Below are positions 1-6,641 of a DNA stretch of 8,127 nt, piece after piece. The translations under genes were made by a program, and so were the position numbers. The stretch is from Actinomycetes bacterium. Its GTDB lineage: Bacteria > Actinomycetota > Acidimicrobiia > Acidimicrobiales > RAAP-2. The notes beneath the pieces were generated by a model, which searched no databases, was not told the DNA's origin, and saw only the letters and a program-made list of their open reading frames with translations. Where the stretch lies: positions 1 through 8,127 of the forward strand of contig JANXTQ010000009.1 of the NCBI GenBank assembly GCA_025352305.1. Reading direction: 5' to 3'. Positions within the stretch are counted from its first letter, which is position 1. Each line of letters starts with the position of its first letter.

Positions 1-1026
1 GTGTAGCGGATCGACGAGGGGCGATGTGGTATCGAGAATGGCAAGTATTTTTCGCGCTCCGACGTAGGCGCGCGTCGTGGCGATGATGTACTCGATGGAG
101 GTTCGCACCGGGGTTGTAAGAAACATCGACAAGCCAAAGAAGGTCACCAACTGATCGGGACGAAGGGTGTGACGAGCAACGTCGTGGGCACCAATGAAGG
201 TAATGACCGCCGTCAAAATTGCCGGGAGCAGCACCTGACCCGACTCCAGTGCGGCCTGGGGGGTTGCCACTCGATTTCCGGCCGTCCTCACCCGTTGGCT
301 TTGAGCGCGGTAGTTGGAAAAGAAGACCTCTTCGCCCCCGACGCCGCGCAGAATTCTTAGGCCCGCGACGGTGTCAGCACCGAGAGCGGCGAGGCGGCCC
401 GCTACTTCTCGCTGAGCAGCCTGACTCGCGTGCAGCGGCTTCATGAGCGGAGTAGTGAGCGAAGCAAGCAGCGGCACTCCAATGAGCGCAATGAGACCAA
501 GGCTGAGCGACGCCGTCAGCATGTAGACGCTGATCACGATCCACGCGACCACTGCTCCGACGAAGCGGGCGAGTACGTCAAACGCCCCACCAATGCGCAT
601 GGCGTCACTGGCGACGGTGTTGACGACGTCGCCGGCGGGGATCTCGTCAATGACCGAGAGTCCCTGGTCCGAGAGGTGACGACCCACGACTTGGATGGAC
701 CGGTAGGTGCCCTTCATCCAGTTGGTGACCGCAAGTTGGTGTCGATACACACCGGAAATCGCCTGCAGGAAACCAAGGACGAGCACAATGAACGACCACT
801 TGAACAGTTCACCGGTGTGGCGTGGCTTCAAGGCGTAACGAATGGCGGCCCCCACTGCCACGGGGAACAGTGCCTGTGAAACCATCCAGCCAATGCCGAA
901 GACCATGTTGAGGCTGAGCGTGCCGAGCTGTTCACGCGCCAGCCACACGAGGTAGCGAAAGGGGGAGCGGCGATCGGGCGTGCCGGGGTCCGCCACGGGG
1001 AGTTCACGAAATGGGAGCAACAACAC
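1..1026 (-). CDS. ABC exporter, N-terminal transmembrane part (partial)
   Basis: The reverse strand encodes 342 residues that run off the left edge without a stop. It reads as the membrane domain of an ABC-type exporter half-transporter. Hydrophobic segments lie near residues 35-62, 75-93, 152-172, 173-192, 263-281 and 296-316. Between them are typical cytoplasmic-loop motifs such as AGDVVNTVASDAMRIGG (131-147) and GLRILRGVGGE (222-232). The ATP-binding domain (Walker A, signature, Walker B) would lie beyond position 1, so ATPase function is inferred. The N-terminal block LPVADPGTPDRRSP (9-22) resembles the start of many actinobacterial exporters of this class. That favours the GTG at 1026 over a GTG at 996, which would begin just inside the block. 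A weak GAAAG lies about 10 bases upstream of 1026. An in-frame TAA further upstream bounds the gene. The substrate cannot be told. Confidence 0.85.
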   Translation of the reverse strand, partial: MLLLPFRELPVADPGTPDRRSPFRYLVWLAREQLGTLSLNMVFGIGWMVSQALFPVAVGAAIRYALKPRHTGELFKWSFIVLVLGFLQAISGVYRHQLAVTNWMKGTYRSIQVVGRHLSDQGLSVIDEIPAGDVVNTVASDAMRIGGAFDVLARFVGAVVAWIVISVYMLTASLSLGLIALIGVPLLASLTTPLMKPLHASQAAQREVAGRLAALGADTVAGLRILRGVGGEEVFFSNYRAQSQRVRTAGNRVATPQAALESGQVLLPAILTAVITFIGAHDVARHTLRPDQLVTFFGLSMFLTTPVRTSIEYIIATTRAYVGARKILAILDTTSPLVDPLH

Positions 1027-1325
1027 GACGAAAATGCTTTCAGTGCTTTGGCACCGACGCGTGCGACGAAGGAATTACACCGCAGTCCGCATCAGTGCGG
1101 GAATTGAATGAAACTGGCGACGATCCGCAGATCGCGCGATGGGGCCAAGGCCGGCGGCGCAGCCCTAAGTGTAGCCGTTGGGCTCGCGCAATGCTGGCTC
1201 GCAAACAACTCGTGACGGCGACCGCGAGTTACGTCGGACTCTGCACCGGGCACGTTGACGTGCTGAAGAATGGGCAACGATCTCACACGATGGATCGCGC
1301 AGCGCACTATCTAGGTGAGTTGAGC
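1027..1325. other. Non-coding spacer between rnpB and the ABC exporter gene
   Basis: This stretch of about 300 bases lies downstream of the rnpB 3' end and upstream of the exporter start, so it should hold the exporter promoter and leader. I see no convincing gene; the short open frames are arginine-rich and resemble no family. Small inverted repeats are present: 1087-1100 (CCGCA, 4-base loop, TGCGG), 1121-1134 (CGATC, 4-base loop, GATCG) and the near-perfect palindrome at 1250-1263. No hairpin followed by a T-run was found that would clearly terminate rnpB. A TACACT element on the minus strand lies roughly 150 bases upstream of the exporter start, but no good -35 partner is visible. Confidence 0.5.
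1250..1263. repeat. 14-base palindrome GCACGTTGACGTGC
   Basis: Two 6-base arms, GCACGT and ACGTGC, are separated by TG. The site lies in the non-coding spacer, about 225 bases upstream of the exporter start and about 60 bases past the rnpB 3' end. The 2-base gap is too short for a good RNA hairpin, so an operator-like DNA site is more likely than a terminator. It is a single copy and may be chance. Confidence 0.25.
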
Positions 1326-1694
<369 letters not shown>

Positions 1695-1771
1695 ACCCCC
1701 ATTCTCGCACAGCGCCTTTCGCGAGTGCCACGAGTACCTGAAATGAAGCAAACGGGCGGTAGCCTCGCAGC
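1695..1771. promoter_or_regulatory. Divergent promoter region for rnpB and the xseA operon
   Basis: Only 77 bases separate the 5' end of rnpB (leftward) from the xseA start (rightward), so both promoters must lie here, or xseA is read from within the rnpB region. On the minus strand GAGAAT (1706-1701) is 6 bases before the paired 5' end of rnpB, a fitting place for a -10 element. The -35 position holds only a weak match (TGGCAC/GGCACT, near 1724-1730). No strong promoter was seen on the plus strand. Assignment rests on position more than on motif quality. Confidence 0.4.
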
Positions 1772-3034
1772 GTGATACCCGAGCCGGACGGCGACCAACG
1801 AATTCTGGAGGTCAGCGAGTTCTACGAGGAATTGGTCGGTCATATTGAGTCGGCCTTCGGTCGACGCCACCCGCGCTGGGTGCGTGGAGAGATTGAAAAG
1901 GTCTACGAAAAAGGTCACCTCTATCTCGATGTTGTGGACGCGTCGGGTACCTCGGAGGCACAAAAGCCTGTTCTTAAGGTGCGGTGCTGGTCGTCGGTGT
2001 GGGTAACGCTCAAGCGAGATTTGGCCGAACGCGGGGTGACCCTGCGCGAAGGAAGCGTCGTCAATTTTCGCGGCTACGCCGGGATATATAAGCCGCGCGG
2101 CGAAGTGGGCTTCTCGGTCACCGCTATTGACGTTGAGGGTCTGCTGGGAGACGTTGCTCGACTTCGCGCCGCACTGATCGAAAAACTGCAAATACAGGGG
2201 AGCCTCGACGCCAACAAGGCATTGGAACTGAGTCCGGTACCGCTGCGAGTTGGATTGATTTCCAGTCCGCGCACCGAGGGTTACAACGATTTCACCGGCC
2301 AACTCCTCAGTTCGGGTTACGGATTCACCATTCAATTGGTTCCTACCACCGTTCAGGGTGACAGTGCGCCCGCTGAGGTTGCGCGCGCGATTGGACTGCT
2401 CAACTCCAGTGACGTCGACGTGATCTGCATTGTTCGAGGTGGGGGCTCGCGCGGCGACCTCGCCTGTTTTGACGACGAGCGTGTGGCTCTCGCTATTGCG
2501 AACAGCACGAAGCCCGTTTTTACTGGAATTGGCCACACCGGTGACGTCTCCATAGCGGACCTCGCGGCAGCTCACGCGGCAATTACGCCTACCAAGCTCG
2601 GCGAACACCTCGTGTCCAGCGTGACGGACTGGCATCAACGCCGGGTACTGCGCCCGGCGCAGCGCATTGCGCGTTCGGCCAGCGCAATTGTTGAAGAGTC
2701 CACCGAGTACTTGGCGGAGCGCCGCCGCACCATGACTTTCGCTGTTCGCGATCGCTTGAGCGGTGAAATGCAAGCACTTGCGCATCGCCGTTCATCTCTG
2801 GCTCGTCACGCTCAACACCTGCTGAGTGATGAATCCTCTCGTCTCGCGAATGCCCGTCTCTTGGTGTCGGCCTACGATCCTCAGCGCCGACTCGCACAAG
2901 GTTGGTCGATCATGACAACGGCGTCAGGAAAGACGGTCTCGTCGATTCATGATGTCGCGAGGGGCGAGGTGGTGAGCGTTCGCGTGAGTGACGGCACGGT
3001 GATTGGTTCTGTTGCGGACCTAAAGGAGAGTTGA
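1772..3034 (+). CDS. xseA: Exodeoxyribonuclease VII large subunit
   Basis: This is the catalytic subunit of exonuclease VII, which degrades single-stranded DNA from both ends in complex with many copies of XseB. The 420-residue length is normal. Residues 10-120 match the N-terminal OB-fold (RWVRGEIEKV, GHLYLDVVD). The nuclease domain follows with VGLISSP (160-166), VQGDSAP (194-200), RGGGSRGDL (222-230), GIGHTGD (252-258) and ITPT (271-274). Next comes a long helical region rich in Arg and Ala (about 285-370), then a C-terminal segment with RRLAQGWSI. The family's usual GHE is GHT here, while the following Asp is kept. GTG at 1772 is the first possible start, because an in-frame TAG lies 12 bases upstream. 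No clear ribosome binding site is visible. It heads a four-gene operon and is followed by xseB after 3 bases. Confidence 0.95.
   Translation: MIPEPDGDQRILEVSEFYEELVGHIESAFGRRHPRWVRGEIEKVYEKGHLYLDVVDASGTSEAQKPVLKVRCWSSVWVTLKRDLAERGVTLREGSVVNFRGYAGIYKPRGEVGFSVTAIDVEGLLGDVARLRAALIEKLQIQGSLDANKALELSPVPLRVGLISSPRTEGYNDFTGQLLSSGYGFTIQLVPTTVQGDSAPAEVARAIGLLNSSDVDVICIVRGGGSRGDLACFDDERVALAIANSTKPVFTGIGHTGDVSIADLAAAHAAITPTKLGEHLVSSVTDWHQRRVLRPAQRIARSASAIVEESTEYLAERRRTMTFAVRDRLSGEMQALAHRRSSLARHAQHLLSDESSRLANARLLVSAYDPQRRLAQGWSIMTTASGKTVSSIHDVARGEVVSVRVSDGTVIGSVADLKES
3022..3028 (+). promoter_or_regulatory. Ribosome binding site of xseB
   Basis: AAAGGAG sits 9 bases before the xseB ATG and overlaps the last codons of xseA. 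It is one of the few strong Shine-Dalgarno sequences in the window and supports the ATG at 3038 as the xseB start. Confidence 0.75.
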
Positions 3035-3037
3035 GAG

Positions 3038-3253
3038 ATGGCTGAAAAATCAATGTCGTGGAATGAAGCGTCGAGCGAACTGGATGCGATTGTCGCGTCC
3101 TTTGACGACGGTGAGGTTTCGGTCGACAATCTCATTTCCAAACTTGAACGCGCGAGCACCATCATTGAAGATCTCGAAGCTCGTCTGAGCGCGACGCGCG
3201 CCACGGTAGAAGAGTTGGTCCCCAAAATGTCTCGAGAGAGCGACGGCGAATGA
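3038..3253 (+). CDS. xseB: Exodeoxyribonuclease VII small subunit
   Basis: This 71-residue protein is the small regulatory subunit of exonuclease VII. The pattern WNEASSELDAIVASFDDGEV (residues 8-27), followed by an amphipathic helix with regularly spaced Leu (ISKLERAS, IEDLEARL), matches the two-helix XseB fold. In that fold the subunit packs on the long helix of XseA. The usual family motif is an aromatic-Glu-x-Ala start, then a Leu-Glu-x-Ile-Val block and a Gly-Glu turn, all recognisable here. The length is normal for the family. It starts 3 bases after xseA, behind a good ribosome binding site, and its stop overlaps the next start (ATGA at 3250-3253), so translation of the hydrolase is probably coupled to it. 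Confidence 0.93.
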   Translation: MAEKSMSWNEASSELDAIVASFDDGEVSVDNLISKLERASTIIEDLEARLSATRATVEELVPKMSRESDGE

Positions 3254-3963
3254 GTGATCAGTTCTATTTTCGCCAGTGGCTAGCGGGTCGCGACTTTGCG
3301 GTCGGTGACCGCCTCGCTAAATCAATGGTGAATTTCGTCTACGCCGTCGGCGACCGAGTATCGGGACAAGCCGTACTCATCGATCCGGCGTACGCGCCCG
3401 GCGAACTGGTCGACTTGGTGAACGCCGACGATATGAACGTCGTGGGCGCGCTCGCCACGCACTATCACCCCGATCACGTGGGCGGAGAGATGGGCGGAAA
3501 CGAGATTGCCGGAATCGTTGCTCTGCTCGAAAAGATTGACGTGCCGATTCACGTTCAAAGTGCCGAGGTCCCGTGGGTAACTCGACGCACCGGCGTGAGC
3601 GACAGTGCACTCGTTGCGCACGAGTCGGGCGACATCGTCAAAGTTGGCGACGTCGAGATCACGCTGATTCACACGCCGGGCCACACGCCCGGGTCCCAGT
3701 GCTTTCTCGTTGACGGGCGTTTGATCAGTGGCGACACGCTGTTTTTGGACGGATGCGGCAGGACAGATCTGCCCGGCTCTGATCCGGCCGAGATGTACCG
3801 CTCGCTGAGTGAGCGTCTCGCGCGCATTCCCGACGACACCGTTTTATTCCCCGGGCATCTGTACAGTGCTGAGCCCAGCGCTCCCATGAGCGACGTTCGC
3901 CAATTTAACCACGCGCTGGCCCCAGTGAGTCAAGAGCAGTGGCTGTCGATGTTTGCTCGATGA
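3250..3963 (+). CDS. MBL-fold metallo-hydrolase (glyoxalase II / persulfide-dioxygenase-like)
   Basis: This 237-residue metallo-beta-lactamase-fold enzyme has the metal-binding signature THYHPDH (70-76; H71, H73, D75, H76). Further metal ligands are H145 in HTPGHTPGS, D162 in SGDTLF and H203 in FPGHLYS, so the site looks complete. GCGRTDLPGSDP (168-179) recalls both glyoxalase II relatives and the ETHE1 persulfide dioxygenases, whose motif is GCGRTDF. The enzyme probably cleaves a thioester or acts on a low-molecular-weight thiol adduct in the cytoplasm. If the host is an actinobacterium, mycothiol would be a likelier thiol than glutathione; that is inference. There is no signal peptide. Both ends overlap neighbours by 4 bases (ATGA at 3250-3253 and 3960-3963), so it sits firmly inside the operon. 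The exact substrate is not known. Confidence 0.85.
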   Translation: MSDQFYFRQWLAGRDFAVGDRLAKSMVNFVYAVGDRVSGQAVLIDPAYAPGELVDLVNADDMNVVGALATHYHPDHVGGEMGGNEIAGIVALLEKIDVPIHVQSAEVPWVTRRTGVSDSALVAHESGDIVKVGDVEITLIHTPGHTPGSQCFLVDGRLISGDTLFLDGCGRTDLPGSDPAEMYRSLSERLARIPDDTVLFPGHLYSAEPSAPMSDVRQFNHALAPVSQEQWLSMFAR

Positions 3964-5186
3964 GCTCACTGCAGCCCTCGCACTCGCTCATCGTCGTTGG
4001 CGCGGGACTGGCCGGTTGGCGCCTCGTCGAAGCGCTGCGCCGCGACGGCTTTAGCGGTGAGTTGCTTTTGCTCGGAGCCGAATCGCAACGCCCGTACGAC
4101 CGACCGCCGCTGTCTAAGCAGGTGCTCTCCACGAAATGGACGATCGATCGTGCCGAGCTTGCGAGCGCCGAACGTTTGAAGGAACTCAATGTCAACTTTC
4201 TGGCGAGCCACACGGCGACTTCCCTCGACGTAGACACCCACTGCGTCAAAACGAGCGCCGGTGAGCAGTACCGCGCGAGTCATATCGTCATTGCTACCGG
4301 ATCGCGCGCGCGCACCTTGGACTACAGCGCAACCGAACACGTTCATACCGTGCGAACCCACGATGACGTAGTTCGCCTGTTGGGCGAACTGTCGGAGAAG
4401 GACGAACCTCGCGACGTCGTCATCATTGGGGGTGGATTCATCGGGGCGGAGGCGGCGACCAGTCTGGCGACGCTCGGACACCGCGTGACTGTTCTCGAAG
4501 CAATGGAGCGGCCGTTAATGAACGTCGTGGGTCCCGACGTGGCAACGTGGCTCGAAGGTCTCGCCGCCGACGCCGACATCACTCTGCGCGGCTCGCAGGT
4601 CGTGCTCGACGTTGTAGCTGACGCAGAAAGTTTGAGAGTCCTAATGGGCGATGGCTCGAGCATCGGCGCGTCACTGGTAATTGTCGCCGTCGGCGCGTTG
4701 GCCAACTGTGAGTGGTTGGAATCGTCGGGACTCGAAATACGGGGGGGAGTCGTAGTGGACGACCACCTGAGCGCCGGCAATGATATTTGGGCTATTGGTG
4801 ACGTTGCACGATTTACGTGGCGTCACGACCCTTTCGTCGAAGAGTTGCGCATCGAGCATTGGCAGACTGCGAACGATCACGCGCAGTATCTTGCAGCTCA
4901 GTTACTCAGTGCCGAGCCGTCACCACCCCTGTCGATGGTGCCCTACTTTTGGAGTGACCAATACGGCAAGAAAATTCAGATGCTCGGCCACCCGGCGCCG
5001 ACTGACGAGGTCACGTGCGTTCTCGGCTCGCCTGAAGAAGCTAAGTGGCTGGCGATCTATTCGCGAGACGGATTGGTCACGGGGCTCATTGCGCTGAGTC
5101 ATCCTCGCGCGTTGATGATGTCGAGGGACCTCGTAGGCGAGCACTCGACAGTTGAAAACGCACTGGCTTTGCAACCGTGGACGTAG
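3960..5186 (+). CDS. FAD-dependent ferredoxin-reductase-like oxidoreductase
   Basis: This 408-residue flavoprotein is of the putidaredoxin/rhodocoxin reductase type, which moves electrons from NAD(P)H through FAD to a small iron-sulfur protein. Motifs in order: the FAD dinucleotide fold VVGAGLAGW (12-20), YDRPPLSK (46-53, typical of this family), IATGSRAR (111-118), the NAD(P) fold VVIIGGGFIGAEAA (153-166), the second FAD contact WAIGDVA (277-283), EHWQTANDHA (299-308) and the C-terminal domain beginning FWSDQYGKKIQ (330-340). The length is normal. The ATG at 3960 is chosen because it overlaps the hydrolase stop (ATGA); an in-frame GTG at 3939 would extend 21 bases into the upstream gene. No ferredoxin, Rieske oxygenase or P450 lies next to it, so its electron acceptor is unknown. 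It is the last gene of the operon. Confidence 0.88.
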   Translation: MSSLQPSHSLIVVGAGLAGWRLVEALRRDGFSGELLLLGAESQRPYDRPPLSKQVLSTKWTIDRAELASAERLKELNVNFLASHTATSLDVDTHCVKTSAGEQYRASHIVIATGSRARTLDYSATEHVHTVRTHDDVVRLLGELSEKDEPRDVVIIGGGFIGAEAATSLATLGHRVTVLEAMERPLMNVVGPDVATWLEGLAADADITLRGSQVVLDVVADAESLRVLMGDGSSIGASLVIVAVGALANCEWLESSGLEIRGGVVVDDHLSAGNDIWAIGDVARFTWRHDPFVEELRIEHWQTANDHAQYLAAQLLSAEPSPPLSMVPYFWSDQYGKKIQMLGHPAPTDEVTCVLGSPEEAKWLAIYSRDGLVTGLIALSHPRALMMSRDLVGEHSTVENALALQPWT

Positions 5187-5189
5187 GAA

Positions 5190-6641
5190 TTAGAAGGACA
5201 CCGAGGACAGCTCGGGAACTGTTCGCTCGGCGCGAGAGACCACCTGAGCCCACGCTTCGCGCCTTGCGCCTCGCTCGTCGGCACTGATCTGGGGATCAAA
5301 ATGTTTGCGGGGCGCCCACAGTTTCTCTACGTCGCTGACGTTCAAGTGACCCGCTCCCACTAAAGCCATCAGCCCCGCTCCGCGGGTGGTCGCTTCGCGC
5401 TCGTTCGATACCGCCACGGTGCAACCGGAGAAATCAGCCAACGACTGAATAACAAAGTCGTTGGCGCTCATGCCTCCGTCAACGCGAAGTTCGCTGATCG
5501 CCTGACCCGTCTGAATCTCGGCCGCCGCTACCAAATCGGCGCCGCGTTGAGCAATGCCTTCGAGCACCGAGCGAACCAGGTGCGCGCGAGTCGAGCCCCT
5601 CGTCAGGCCAAAGAACGCTCCTCGTGCGCCAAAGTCCCAGGCGGGTGTGCCGAGACCGAGGAGGGCTGGTACAAAACTGACGCCGTCCGCGCTCGGAACT
5701 GACACGGCGAGAGCTTCACTCTCTTGCGCGGACGAAATAAGTCCAAGGTCGTCTCGCAACCATTCAATACAGGTTCCGGCCGAGAGAACAATGCCCTCCA
5801 CGCCCCAGATGAGTTCGCCGTCAGCGCTGCGCGCCACGATGGGAAAGCAGCCCGACGCGTAGCGCGTCATGGTGCCGGGACCGCTGGGGCCCTGTACGAG
5901 ATCGAGACAGGCCCCGGTGCCAAAGGTGATCTTGGTGGCACCCGGCGAGACGCAACTTTGACCAAAAAGTGATGCGGACTGATCGCCGACGAGCGCCGTG
6001 ATGCGCGGTTGCCCATTAAGTGAATGAGCAACGCCACACTCGCCCATCGTGTTAACGAGTGTCGGCATGTGCGCAGCCGTCAGACCAACGAGGTCCAGCA
6101 CCGTCGTGTCCCAGGATTGAACGGACGAATCGACGAGACCGGTAACCGCCGCGTTGGAATGGTCACTCACGTAGGACTCGCCACGCGAGAGGTGCCACGC
6201 CACGTAGGTCTCGAGAGTCGCGAAACGTAATCTCTCGCGGTCAACGCTCGAGTTCTCTAATAACCATTTCGCTTTGGTCGCCGATTGATTGGGCGCCACG
6301 CGCACCCCCGAACCCTGCAGGACCAAGCAGTCAATGACCGTTCGCAGGTCCTGCCAGCCCAGCACGGGACCAACGGCGTCCCCGCTGACGGCGTCAAAGA
6401 CGACTGTCGATGCCCGCTGATTAGCAATCGCGACAACATCACACGCTCTCGCGGATTGCCCGGTCGCGGCGGCGAGTTCGAGTCCGAAGTTAATAATTTC
6501 GGCCCCGCTGAGTTCCACCTCGCCGGGCTGGGGCGAACTCACCGTCAGCGAGCGTTGATGAACGTCACTGACTTCGCCACTTTCGTTGACCGTGGCGGCT
6601 CGAATCGAGGTTGAACCCACGTCGATGACGAGCGCTTTCAC
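5190..6641 (-). CDS. FGGY-family kinase, glycerol-kinase-like with altered substrate site
   Basis: This 483-residue sugar/polyol kinase transfers phosphate from ATP to a hydroxyl group. Overall it is closest to glycerol kinase: IDVGSTSIRA (6-15), VAIANQR (70-76), GWQDLRT (95-101), VGDQSASLFGQ (218-228), TFGTGACLD (239-247), GVEGIVLSAG (280-289), FVPALLGLGTPAWD (323-336), ARGAFFGLTRGS (339-350) and VDGGMSANDF (387-396). The ATP-site motifs and catalytic Asp (D220, equivalent to E. coli D245) are present. Two of the four glycerol contacts differ: the Glu of NQRET is Ala77, and the Tyr of the PYFSGTK block is Asn118 (PNQSATK, 117-123). R76 is kept. The substrate is therefore probably not plain glycerol. 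The GTG at 6641 forms a GTGA overlap with the upstream oxidase stop; a GTG one codon earlier is possible, and longer upstream starts would run through the oxidase gene. Confidence 0.88.
   Translation of the reverse strand: MKALVIDVGSTSIRAATVNESGEVSDVHQRSLTVSSPQPGEVELSGAEIINFGLELAAATGQSARACDVVAIANQRASTVVFDAVSGDAVGPVLGWQDLRTVIDCLVLQGSGVRVAPNQSATKAKWLLENSSVDRERLRFATLETYVAWHLSRGESYVSDHSNAAVTGLVDSSVQSWDTTVLDLVGLTAAHMPTLVNTMGECGVAHSLNGQPRITALVGDQSASLFGQSCVSPGATKITFGTGACLDLVQGPSGPGTMTRYASGCFPIVARSADGELIWGVEGIVLSAGTCIEWLRDDLGLISSAQESEALAVSVPSADGVSFVPALLGLGTPAWDFGARGAFFGLTRGSTRAHLVRSVLEGIAQRGADLVAAAEIQTGQAISELRVDGGMSANDFVIQSLADFSGCTVAVSNEREATTRGAGLMALVGAGHLNVSDVEKLWAPRKHFDPQISADERGARREAWAQVVSRAERTVPELSSVSF

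Noticed and set aside
430..879. 149-residue plus-strand open frame
   Set aside because: It lies antisense to the ABC exporter membrane domain, whose reverse-strand translation has clear transmembrane segments and exporter motifs; the plus-strand product is charged and low in hydrophobic residues with no recognisable motif.
1121..1134. Small hairpin CGATC-CGCA-GATCG as a possible rnpB terminator
   Set aside because: The stem is only 5 bp, there is no T-run after it on the minus strand, and it lies about 200 bases from the rnpB 3' end.
3939..3959. Upstream GTG start for the flavin reductase
   Set aside because: The ATG at 3960 gives an ATGA overlap with the hydrolase stop and places the FAD-binding fold at the usual distance from the N-terminus.
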